Shown here: positions 24,838 to 33,766 of the stretch, one piece after another
How the letters are laid out: each line of letters opens with the position of its first letter
Numbering within the stretch: the stretch's first letter is position 1
Origin: Burkholderiales bacterium
Lineage (GTDB): Bacteria > Pseudomonadota > Gammaproteobacteria > Burkholderiales > Burkholderiaceae_C
DNA length: 44,896 bases
Assembly (NCBI GenBank): GCA_018969975.1
Contig: JAGWXI010000012.1
Coordinates: forward strand, 1-44,896
Reading direction: 5' to 3'
Notes under the pieces: model-generated
What the model saw: the letters and a program-made list of their open reading frames with translations, nothing else
Database searches by the model: none
Told to the model about the DNA's origin: nothing
Made by a program: the position numbers and the translations under genes

Positions 24838-26007
24838 ATGAAAGTATTGAACTTCAGAAAATTTTCTACCCTACTCACTTCAACCAACATCATTTTTCTG
24901 CTCTTGATGGTGTTCATCATTTGGGCTGCTGTCTTTGAAATTGATCAAACCGTTCGCGGACAAGGCAAATTAATTCCTGCAGATCGCACCCAAATCATCC
25001 AAGTCGCCGATGGCGGAGTACTCTCACGGATCTTTGTACAAGAAGGCGATATCGTTGAAAGTGGTCAACCCTTAGCCGAACTAGAAAAAGACCGCGCCAG
25101 CGCATCCTTCACGGAGAGTCGCGCCAAACTGGCCTCCCTTGAGATCGCGCTTATTCGAGCCCAAGCCGAAGCCAATCAAACCGCTCCCGTCTATGGAAAA
25201 GACTATGCAGATTTTTCGCAATTCCAAGCACTGCAAATGGCTTTTTATAACCAACGCAAACGCAGTCTTGCGCAAGACATAGAAAACCTCAGCGAAAGCC
25301 TTCAGTCAGCGCAACAAGAGCTCGAGCTCAACAAAAAATTATTCCTAACAGGAGACACTAGCCAACTAGAAGTCATGCGTGCACAACGCCAAGTAACAGA
25401 TATGCAAGGGCGCATCAACAGTACGCGTAACAAATATTTGCAAGATGCGCGCGCAGAGGCGGCAAAAATAGCAGAAGAACTCTCGACCAACTTCTATAGG
25501 CTAGAAGAGAGACAAAGCGTCCTAGACCACACCACCATCACCGCACCCGTGTCTGGCATTGTGAAATACCAGCGCATCACCACTATCGGTGGTGTTTTGC
25601 GGCAAGGCGACGAGCTGATGCAAATATCACCCACCGACGCCGAACCGGTATTTGAAATCAACATCAATCCAACCGACATCGGACAGCTGAAAAAAGGCTT
25701 GCCAGTCACCATCCGGCTTGATGCCTTTGATTACTCCATCTATGGCGTATTGCACGGAACGCTCAGCTACATCAGCTCGGACACGCTCACCGAGCAAGGT
25801 CCCAATGGTCAAGCCAGCACCTTCTATCGCGCCCACGTGCGCTTGCATGCAGATGCACCCAAGGCCGCCCATTCCAAACTTAACTCCACCATGCTCAAAC
25901 CCGGCATGACAGCCACGATAGACGTCAAAGCGGGAACCCGCTCGGTACTCAAATACCTCATCAAACCTATCTACAAAGCATTTGGTGGCGCGCTCACCGA
26001 ACGGTAA
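24838..26007 (+). CDS. HlyD family type I secretion periplasmic adaptor
   Basis: The membrane-fusion subunit linking the ABC exporter to the TolC channel. The 389-residue product has a short cytoplasmic N-terminus, one membrane span (about residues 18-37), a split lipoyl/barrel-sandwich domain (VRGQGKLIPADRT on one side, ITAPVSGIVKYQ on the other) around a long coiled-coil hairpin (about 85-225), and a C-terminal beta-barrel region with LKPGMTATIDVK near 355. It is typical of HlyD/AprE/LapC adaptors. AGGAA at 24826-24830 lies seven bases before the ATG. The first giant substrate gene starts 37 bp downstream with a perfect ribosome binding site. Confidence 0.95.
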   Translation: MKVLNFRKFSTLLTSTNIIFLLLMVFIIWAAVFEIDQTVRGQGKLIPADRTQIIQVADGGVLSRIFVQEGDIVESGQPLAELEKDRASASFTESRAKLASLEIALIRAQAEANQTAPVYGKDYADFSQFQALQMAFYNQRKRSLAQDIENLSESLQSAQQELELNKKLFLTGDTSQLEVMRAQRQVTDMQGRINSTRNKYLQDARAEAAKIAEELSTNFYRLEERQSVLDHTTITAPVSGIVKYQRITTIGGVLRQGDELMQISPTDAEPVFEININPTDIGQLKKGLPVTIRLDAFDYSIYGVLHGTLSYISSDTLTEQGPNGQASTFYRAHVRLHADAPKAAHSKLNSTMLKPGMTATIDVKAGTRSVLKYLIKPIYKAFGGALTER

Positions 26008-26044
26008 TTTTTTAATTTTTTGAACCTGCACAGGAGGCTTTCTT

Positions 26045-29000
26045 ATGAACAACAACTCTGTAAACAACGGCACAAATAGTGTCTCTACTGAATCGTTTAA
26101 AAGTCAACTCAAAAGACTGTCTACAAAAAAAATGGCGAAACAAACGCCTAAGAACTCTTTAGAGCTCGGTAAAGAATTGGTCTCGTCTAACAAAGACGCA
26201 TCAACTACTGTTCAAAAAATAAAAGGCAAATTTCGCCCTGATGAAGATGGGCAAGAGATAACGACTGACGCTGCAACCACTTCCACTCCCGCACCACAAG
26301 ACGTACAAATTGCAAGCCTGTCTAGCGAAATTACCCAAGTAGCCGAAATAACCCAGACAGTCGCTATGGCGCCTTCTGTGGCTGCAGTCGACATAGTCAC
26401 AGCTTCGGCCACCGCCTCTGCACCTTCATTTAGCCTAGTAGGCTTAGGAGCCGGGGCTGGTGCAGCAGTTGCTTTGGGGTCGAGTCAAAGCGGAGGTCAA
26501 TCAACAAGCCCCAGCCAAGCTTCTTCATCCTCAGTTCAAGGATCTTCCGCAGGCAATAAGCCAGCGGGTGCCGCAAAAATCAAATTAGATGGGTTGATCG
26601 CATTAGGTCCGATCGTCGATGCAAGGGGTTTACAAATTGAGGCCCAGGATAAACAAGGAAGAAGCTTAGCGAAAACGACAAACATTAAAAATGATGGAAC
26701 TTTCTCTATCGATGTACCAGGCGATTACACGGGCACCATTATTTTAAAAGTCAGCAATACTCTTGAGGGTGCCACACACTATATTGATGAAGCCACATTA
26801 ACTCCTACAAGCCTTGGCAACAAAGAGTTGTATGCCGTTTTCAATGTCGCACCAGGTCAACCTAGCCTAAAAATAAATGTCAACCCACTCACCTCCCAAG
26901 TGGCGGTCCATTTATTCGGTTCAGCCACCTATAAAGCTTTAACTGACGCTGAAATTAGCGACGCCAATATTCTTATTGCAAGAAAATATGGCATCTCTAC
27001 GGACGATGCCAGCGCCATCGCCACTAAGGTGCCTCAGCTGTTAATTAACGCAGATGGAACCGTAAACCCCAACGCCAATATTGTGGGCCTTGTACTTGCA
27101 ATGCACTCGGTTTTAGAAGCCAATCCAGAAATGAGAGCTGCCGATGCACTAGCAAGGCTTAAAGAAATACCAGCTTACAAAGCTTCACCAAAGTTAATTG
27201 AATTGATTGACAACAGTGCTGGCAGTTTTCATGACAATGCGCCCACCGGCTCTGTCACCATCACCGACAGCGCTGGTAGTGCACTCGCAGCCAACGCCGC
27301 TGTAGCAGAGGGCGCTGTGCTCACAGCCTCCTCCTCCATCGCAGACGCTGATGGCATTCCTGCTTCTGGTGCTGGTGCACTCTCTTACAAGTGGCAAGCC
27401 TCTGCTGATGGCGGCCTCACTTGGGCGGATATTGCAGGCGCTACTTCCGACACTTTCACCACCACACAAGCGCAGGTCGGTCAACGTGTGCGCGCTGTTG
27501 CTTCTTACACCGATAACTTCGGCACTGCTGAGACAGTCAATAGTGTTGCCACAGTTATAAATAGCGCGGGTGTCATCACTAATCCTGCAGACATGCCCTC
27601 TTTAAGCCCCACAGCTATAGGCGATGCAGAAGCGGGAACTGCGCGGGCCGGCATGAAAGGGTTCGCCTATGCAGCAGGCGACGTCAATGGCGACGGACTC
27701 GATGATTGGATGACTGCAACAGAAAAAACCGATTTATCAGATAACCAAGTCAATATTTATTACGGAAATACTGCAGGCAGTTTTGATACCACTGCTGATC
27801 ACAAGCTTCCGGGGGTGCTACCCCCTCCCGATATAGAGTGGCCATATACAGTACCGTTTAACCAAGGAAGGCTAAGAAATACAGATTTAATAAATCCCCA
27901 TAAGGTAGGTGATTTCAATGGCGATGGTGTTGAAGAAATCGCTTTCACATCCTGGCAAAGGCCACTGCAAGCTGATGCTGACCACTTAGGGTTTGGGATA
28001 AAGATTTACTCTCCTACAACTTCAATCTCATCTCCTATCTTTACTTTATACAGCGTAGATTACAGTGATCTGTTTATTGACAGTCATCTCAATATTGAAG
28101 GGGGAGACATCAATGGAGATGGGCTATCTGACATACTCGCTCTTGCGCGTTATGAAGCAAGCGTTTATATAAAGCTTGGTGAAAAAAATATAGCGGGCAC
28201 AGAGGATGTCATCAGGCAACCAAACACAAGAACTATCAAAATATTCGATAGCGATATTGCAGAAAAGAGCTTGATAGCATTTACTGGAGCTGCCGTCATA
28301 GGCGATGTAAATGGTGATGGCTATGGAGATTTTGCAGTTGCGGTAGGGCCAAGTACTGGTATCGCCCCGAATCTCGATAGAACTCCAAGTAAAACATACA
28401 TCGTTTATGGCAGTTCTGGTCTTGCCAATTTAGATCTTAAGAGCTTAAGAACAGCGACTCCTGCGGGAGAAACCGCTAAAGGATTTGTAATCAATGCAGA
28501 TTCAAACTTACCGCGAGTTGGGCAAAACCTTGCCTTTGATGGAAACAAGCTAATAGATTTCAACGGTGATGGTTTAAACGATGTAGTTTTAACGGGTGAA
28601 GCCTATGTGCAAGATGCTGGTAAACCGAATACGCATGTTGTTGACGTCGTTTTTGGCAAAACCAGTTCTGCCCCAGTAAACATCAATGCAGTTAGTGCTT
28701 CGTTGCGAATTATCTTGCCAGAATTGATAGGCCTAACAAGGAGTTCCAATAATCGAATAACAACTTCCAATGCTGGTGATGTCAATGGCGATGGATTGGA
28801 AGATTTATTGATTACTGCATCCTGGCGAACGAGTGATGTTTATGCGGCAGGAACGGTGTATCGAAAATCTTATGTTGTCTACGGTAAAACCGACTCTGCG
28901 TCTATTGATTTAACAACTAGTGGTGATTGGGGTTTCAACGTTGTCGACGACAGCAAGTTAGTTTCCGCGCTACCAGCGAATTATTTCTGGGTCCCTATTG

Positions 29001-29818
29001 TTGAAGGTAATCTTGCTTTAGGTGGCAGTGTCATTGCTGCAGGCGATCTCAATGGCGATGGACTATCCGATTTAATCATCGAAGATATTGAGGCAGGTGG
29101 AGGCACTGAACCAGGAAGTAGTAGCGCCACAGACCCCCAAATAGTTTTTGGTGGCTCTGCTATGCAAGGTTCATCGAGCGCTCAACCGAGCTCGCAATGG
29201 AAGCTTAATTATTTGGGTACCTCTGGTAATGACACGATAACAGGCACAGCCACTTCCGAGACCTTTGCAGGGGGCGTGGGCGACGATGTAATGGTTGGAA
29301 ATGGTGGTGCCGATGTCATGTTTGGCGGTGCGGGCAAAGACGCCTTCGTGCTCAATGCAAACAACGTAGCGCAACTAGCAGCAGGCGTTGATTCCAGCGG
29401 ACGCTTAGCTTCTATTCGTGGAGGTGCTGGCATAGACACCTTGAGCTTGCAAGGCTCAACAGGCATCACACTGGACTTTACTTTGATAGACGACACGCGC
29501 GTGCAATCGGTTGAAGTGCTCAATTTAGCCAGCAACAACCATCTCAAAATTTCATGGAAAGACATCCAACACATGGCCAGCATGAACCTCTTTAATGCCA
29601 ATTCAGGTTGGTCTGGCTTTAACAGCGACGGTTCTGAATCAAAGTTTCACCAAGTTGTGGTGGAAGGCACTTCATCTAGCAGTTTAAATTTTTTAACGGA
29701 AGGAGGATGGGTAAAGAAAACGGAAAGCGTGACTCACTCAGGTGCAAATTACGCGGTCTATAGCAATGATGCACATGCAACGCAATTGTTAGTCAATACG
29801 GCTATCACCATTATTTAA
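26045..29818 (+). CDS. Giant FG-GAP/RTX protein, putative type I secretion substrate
   Basis: A 1257-residue protein with no Sec signal, next to a type I exporter. Parts seen in order: a polar basic N-terminus (1-110); a Gly/Ala-rich hydrophobic stretch (about 128-150) and Ser-rich linker; a domain of unknown type (about 178-395); an Ig-like or cadherin-like repeat (about 398-505) with SYKWQASADGG; and seven DxNGDGxxD motifs near residues 545, 623, 687, 753, 837, 912 and 1000, most followed by a Y-G or F-G strand as in FG-GAP repeats, enough for a seven-bladed integrin-type propeller. An RTX-like tract with GNDTITG, GDDVMVG and GGAGKDAF lies near 1058-1098, and a tail of about 150 residues probably holds the secretion signal. 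Calcium binding is expected. A perfect AGGAGG (26032-26037) precedes the ATG, implying strong translation. An adhesion or matrix role is inferred. Confidence 0.88.
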   Translation: MNNNSVNNGTNSVSTESFKSQLKRLSTKKMAKQTPKNSLELGKELVSSNKDASTTVQKIKGKFRPDEDGQEITTDAATTSTPAPQDVQIASLSSEITQVAEITQTVAMAPSVAAVDIVTASATASAPSFSLVGLGAGAGAAVALGSSQSGGQSTSPSQASSSSVQGSSAGNKPAGAAKIKLDGLIALGPIVDARGLQIEAQDKQGRSLAKTTNIKNDGTFSIDVPGDYTGTIILKVSNTLEGATHYIDEATLTPTSLGNKELYAVFNVAPGQPSLKINVNPLTSQVAVHLFGSATYKALTDAEISDANILIARKYGISTDDASAIATKVPQLLINADGTVNPNANIVGLVLAMHSVLEANPEMRAADALARLKEIPAYKASPKLIELIDNSAGSFHDNAPTGSVTITDSAGSALAANAAVAEGAVLTASSSIADADGIPASGAGALSYKWQASADGGLTWADIAGATSDTFTTTQAQVGQRVRAVASYTDNFGTAETVNSVATVINSAGVITNPADMPSLSPTAIGDAEAGTARAGMKGFAYAAGDVNGDGLDDWMTATEKTDLSDNQVNIYYGNTAGSFDTTADHKLPGVLPPPDIEWPYTVPFNQGRLRNTDLINPHKVGDFNGDGVEEIAFTSWQRPLQADADHLGFGIKIYSPTTSISSPIFTLYSVDYSDLFIDSHLNIEGGDINGDGLSDILALARYEASVYIKLGEKNIAGTEDVIRQPNTRTIKIFDSDIAEKSLIAFTGAAVIGDVNGDGYGDFAVAVGPSTGIAPNLDRTPSKTYIVYGSSGLANLDLKSLRTATPAGETAKGFVINADSNLPRVGQNLAFDGNKLIDFNGDGLNDVVLTGEAYVQDAGKPNTHVVDVVFGKTSSAPVNINAVSASLRIILPELIGLTRSSNNRITTSNAGDVNGDGLEDLLITASWRTSDVYAAGTVYRKSYVVYGKTDSASIDLTTSGDWGFNVVDDSKLVSALPANYFWVPIVEGNLALGGSVIAAGDLNGDGLSDLIIEDIEAGGGTEPGSSSATDPQIVFGGSAMQGSSSAQPSSQWKLNYLGTSGNDTITGTATSETFAGGVGDDVMVGNGGADVMFGGAGKDAFVLNANNVAQLAAGVDSSGRLASIRGGAGIDTLSLQGSTGITLDFTLIDDTRVQSVEVLNLASNNHLKISWKDIQHMASMNLFNANSGWSGFNSDGSESKFHQVVVEGTSSSSLNFLTEGGWVKKTESVTHSGANYAVYSNDAHATQLLVNTAITII

Positions 29819-29846
29819 TATTTTTAATTGAAAGGATTTTTCAAAA

Positions 29847-32800
29847 ATGTCTACTACTGAATTTTTATCTGGGGGTGTTGTCGCGCCCGCACCTGGTCGG
29901 GAGTTGCAAGCTCATATAAAAACAACATCGACAAGAACCACACTACCAAAGACAACACTTCAAGGCAGTACGTCAGCCGCGTTCACAAATGAAACTAAAG
30001 AGACTACAGGGATTACGAGTTTTCCGCTTACCACCACAACGAATACAACCACCGCCCTGGTAAATACATCCACGGCAACGGTTCATGTCCTAACAGAACG
30101 GTTAAGCATGACAACAACTACAACCACGCCGACTAAGACTCATAGCAATGCCACCGCCACAGTCACAAGTTCAGGCATGACAGTGATGGAAACTCTAACT
30201 ACTGAGACAACCACTAAAACATGGACTACACCAACTACAACAGTCACAGCAGGCGGAACAATTACCTCTTCCAATACCACTGTGACTAAAACCACTTCTA
30301 CAACAACTAGCTCGCTAACATCGGCCACATCCACTACAACACTCACTACAACGAATACCACGTCAACGGATGGACGAATTGGAATTACTACCTCTACCAC
30401 CTCCACGCAATCGACATCCGCAACTGGTACGCAACATTCTGAGAAACACACCACCACTACCACCACTTTTAACAGTGATCCCGCTTCGACCACAACGTCA
30501 TCGACCACGCCCACTTCAACTACGCCTACTACCACGGGCAATATCACTATAACTGTGGAGGAAGTGCGCAATAGAACTAATGGCACCACAACACAAACCG
30601 TTACTACGCAAACAACGACGAGTAGCGGCAGCACAACTACAACGACTTACACCAAAGACTTTCCATCATCGCTAACTACTACCACAACTACGTCAACCTT
30701 TAAAAATTTGACAGATGCAACTACAAGCAATTTGTTGCTGTCAGACACCACGACCACTACAACCCTTGCCAACGATACGACAATTTCGGGGGTTATCCAA
30801 ACCAATACAACTTCGACCCACACAGCATCATCTACAACTTTTGATGCTATTAGACATGCCACTAACACCACACAAAATGGCGACACAACAACACTAACCA
30901 CAACTTTTAAAGGTAATTTCTTAACAACAACAACAACGACTGGTGCTATTACGACAAGTGTTGAGTCGCAAACAAGTTCATCCAGTGCTCCAAATAATTT
31001 TTTTCTAGCTCCTGCAACTACACTAGTTGTAAATGCATCAAGTTCATCTAGCAATGCGCCACCACTAAGTCCGATGTGTACTGATGAAAAAACAATTATT
31101 CCTGGACTTTCTGATGCTTCATTTTTTGGTATTGGCGGAGGATTACTTTCTGTCGCTGGTTTAGCGATTGCTGTTTACTATGCCAGGAGATCCATACGTC
31201 ACGGGGATGAAGCAGCTGGTTTAAATGTGTACAACCAACAAAATATAGCCATAAGAAATATTATGGAAGGAAAAGTATCTGTAGAGACCTTAATGACTGA
31301 TATAGAAGGGGCTAGAGAGAGACAGAAAATAGTAAAGCGATCTAATTCAAATACTGAGCTAAACTTTGTTCAAGCAGTAATTAACGCATTTAACACTGCT
31401 TATAAGGACCGTTATTTAGTTAAACTTGTAGGCAAGACATATGAAGTTATTGATTGCTTGACTGATAGCGCTGTAGAAAATAAAGCTACGTGCTTAGTTA
31501 AGCCAGTAGCAATGCTTGCAGTGGAAGCTGGTGCAGAAACTTTAATGAGCGCATTGCGAGGTGCTGCTTACGAAGTTGCTGATGAAGGGGGTACACCACC
31601 AACTGAAGTTAATCCACCACCTTGGAGTGTTGTTCCAGTTCCTGGTGGACGCCGCCAAAAAGATTCCCAAGACGGAACATACTCAGTCATAGATTCACTG
31701 TGTGAAAAGCTCTACGAATCGCATGAGATGTTGTTTGTCAATCCTGACAAGTTAGACCTACTCAACTATGTAAGCCAAAATCTGTCTGTGCTGCTCAACT
31801 CTCCTAATCTGTCTGCTGCTGACAGGCGGATGATTGATGAAGAGATTTTGCCGCAACTGCGATCGGGATACCTCTCTATATTCGCTTACGAAGTCACCAC
31901 TAAGGGAATAAGCAACGTCATGGCGAGCAGTACTCTTGCCGTTGATGTCTCCAATATCAATACTTGGATCAACAGAGACCATTGGACAAAAACCTCCTAC
32001 TACACCAACAGTAATTTTTTTGATACAACTGTTGATGCAAATGGAAAAATGAATATCCTCATTGCACAAAACTCTGGCGGCCAAACGCGCTTTGTTACTT
32101 TAGTGGGTACGGACACCCAATACAGTGAGGGGCTTGCAGACGCTGCTATTGATATCGTTGCGTTAGCAGCTGAAGCAGGCCGCAAATACAACATCAGCAC
32201 AGGCGCGTCTGACGATGTGCTGATTGTTGACTTCTCATCTAATAGCGATGCCAACACTGCCGTTAACTTGTTAGGGGGAGATGGGCGCGACACCTACATC
32301 ATCAAGGTTCGCGACGGGCATGGCCGAGTACCAGGCAAAGTCACCATCCTTGATTTCAATCCCAATGAGGACAAAATCATTTTCGATACGGGCATAGACA
32401 ATTATCTGAAACCCAATATCAAACAAACTTGGAGTGGTTACATCTTTGCCGCGCCCCGCATAGATTCGACCAAAGGTGATGGAACGGTTCAGCTTTATGC
32501 CCAAACACCATATAGTCGTTGGCATGATTGGTGGATTCCCAACCGGGGCCGTATAGACACGCTCGAAGGCACGGGCATTCCCATGGTCGAAATTTGGTCG
32601 GCGAGGTCAGGGCTAGGGGGCAATATGCTCGCGCAAAACAATAATGCCATTCAAACGACCTATAAGGGTGACCTCTCCCCTGACGCTACAACCACCGCCG
32701 TGTTGATTCCCACAAGCACATACCAAAGCACTTACAGCCAATTTGAAAACGCCAACGATAGGGACTGCTTCAAGGTGGGGTTACTGGCAGGTAACTTCTA

Positions 32801-33746
32801 TCGATTCCGCATCATTGCAGATCCTTCTGCTACTCACATCATCAGTGATACGGGTCCGATTACCAAGGTGCAACTCACTGTGAAAAGGCAATTGGAAAAC
32901 GGCCAAGAAGTTACGGTTGTTACTTCCGCTACACCAACAGCTTACAACCATGACTATGAAATAAGCTTTTTTGCGCAGTCGGACGGCTTGCACTATTTGT
33001 ACGCTGGCAGTGATCTTCAAACACCAATTGGGAGTTACGATATCAAATACAGGGAAGCCAAGCCGCAAGATGTATTCTCACAGGCAAAACCTATAGTAGA
33101 AGGTCAGTTTAAAGGGGGCGACGACTTCCAAGTGTTCACCGCCGATTTAACTGCTGGGCAGTCCGTTCGCCTGACTGATTACGCAGACAGAGCAAGCCTC
33201 AGTATCTTTGATCCCAGTGGCATAAAAATCAACCCTCGGTTTAGTCACGCTAGGGACGACACCTACACATTCATGGCCAATGAAACAGGTAAGTACCGCT
33301 TTGTTGCCGAAGATAAGGTGAAACAATGGCCTGTACAAGACTTCAAAATTGGGTTTGCCCACATACTTGAGGTAGATGAGAACGTCAAAACCCACGCTGA
33401 TTTAAAAGTAAATACACGCATCAACAATGATCTTTGGACCAACCGTGACCACGACTGGTTTAAAGTGGAGTTAAGCGGTGGCAAGACTTACCAATTTGAC
33501 TTGAACAAAGCCGCTGGCACCAGTCTTGACACCTACATCTGGTTGCGTGACGCAAGTGGCAATGTACTTGGAAAAGATAGATTGAACCGATTTGCGTATG
33601 ACGACGATAATGGCGGGAGTGCTTCTGCCCCCTACGACTCCCGCCTCATCTACGAAGTAGCCAGCAGCGGAACCTACTTCATCGATGTGGGCTCATGGCA
33701 AGGCCGATCAAACGGCAATTACGCACTGGGCTACACAGTCATCTAA
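29847..33746 (+). CDS. Giant Thr-rich (mucin-like) protein with RTX-like and PPC-type domains, putative second secretion substrate
   Basis: A 1299-residue protein I cannot place in one family. Residues about 25-400 are extremely Thr-rich (runs such as TTTTTTPTKT), resembling an O-glycosylated stalk. A membrane-type hydrophobic segment follows (about 424-446, GGGLLSVAGLAIAVYYARR) with an Arg-rich flank. Residues about 450-780 are an unrecognised, partly helical domain containing a few Cys. RTX-like sequence (GASDDVLIV, LLGGDGRDTYII, then ILDFNPNEDKIIF) spans about 784-852, and the C-terminus has two or three pre-peptidase C-terminal (PPC) domains at about 970-1070, 1092-1170 and 1200-1299, the last ending NYALGYTVI. 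There is no signal peptide. AAAGGA at 29831-29836 lies ten bases before the ATG, and only 28 bp separate it from the FG-GAP gene, so both share the exporter transcript. Its stop lies 20 bp from the convergent aspS stop. Confidence 0.85.
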   Translation: MSTTEFLSGGVVAPAPGRELQAHIKTTSTRTTLPKTTLQGSTSAAFTNETKETTGITSFPLTTTTNTTTALVNTSTATVHVLTERLSMTTTTTTPTKTHSNATATVTSSGMTVMETLTTETTTKTWTTPTTTVTAGGTITSSNTTVTKTTSTTTSSLTSATSTTTLTTTNTTSTDGRIGITTSTTSTQSTSATGTQHSEKHTTTTTTFNSDPASTTTSSTTPTSTTPTTTGNITITVEEVRNRTNGTTTQTVTTQTTTSSGSTTTTTYTKDFPSSLTTTTTTSTFKNLTDATTSNLLLSDTTTTTTLANDTTISGVIQTNTTSTHTASSTTFDAIRHATNTTQNGDTTTLTTTFKGNFLTTTTTTGAITTSVESQTSSSSAPNNFFLAPATTLVVNASSSSSNAPPLSPMCTDEKTIIPGLSDASFFGIGGGLLSVAGLAIAVYYARRSIRHGDEAAGLNVYNQQNIAIRNIMEGKVSVETLMTDIEGARERQKIVKRSNSNTELNFVQAVINAFNTAYKDRYLVKLVGKTYEVIDCLTDSAVENKATCLVKPVAMLAVEAGAETLMSALRGAAYEVADEGGTPPTEVNPPPWSVVPVPGGRRQKDSQDGTYSVIDSLCEKLYESHEMLFVNPDKLDLLNYVSQNLSVLLNSPNLSAADRRMIDEEILPQLRSGYLSIFAYEVTTKGISNVMASSTLAVDVSNINTWINRDHWTKTSYYTNSNFFDTTVDANGKMNILIAQNSGGQTRFVTLVGTDTQYSEGLADAAIDIVALAAEAGRKYNISTGASDDVLIVDFSSNSDANTAVNLLGGDGRDTYIIKVRDGHGRVPGKVTILDFNPNEDKIIFDTGIDNYLKPNIKQTWSGYIFAAPRIDSTKGDGTVQLYAQTPYSRWHDWWIPNRGRIDTLEGTGIPMVEIWSARSGLGGNMLAQNNNAIQTTYKGDLSPDATTTAVLIPTSTYQSTYSQFENANDRDCFKVGLLAGNFYRFRIIADPSATHIISDTGPITKVQLTVKRQLENGQEVTVVTSATPTAYNHDYEISFFAQSDGLHYLYAGSDLQTPIGSYDIKYREAKPQDVFSQAKPIVEGQFKGGDDFQVFTADLTAGQSVRLTDYADRASLSIFDPSGIKINPRFSHARDDTYTFMANETGKYRFVAEDKVKQWPVQDFKIGFAHILEVDENVKTHADLKVNTRINNDLWTNRDHDWFKVELSGGKTYQFDLNKAAGTSLDTYIWLRDASGNVLGKDRLNRFAYDDDNGGSASAPYDSRLIYEVASSGTYFIDVGSWQGRSNGNYALGYTVI
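29919..31050 (+). repeat. Low-complexity ACN-rich tract encoding the Thr-rich stalk
   Basis: About 1.1 kb made largely of ACN threonine codons mixed with serine codons. All four ACN codons are used, so the tract is not a simple microsatellite, but short perfect runs such as repeated ACA occur (near 30925). The reverse strand reads as spurious Val-rich frames. Such DNA may vary in length between strains. Confidence 0.75.
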
Positions 33747-33766
33747 TGGATGACAACAGGGAGTGG

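Noticed and set aside
30140-30634. Val-rich minus-strand open frames (also 30647-31054) that look like membrane proteins
   Set aside because: They are the antisense of ACN threonine codons, which read as GTN/TGN; they have no start signals and no family features.
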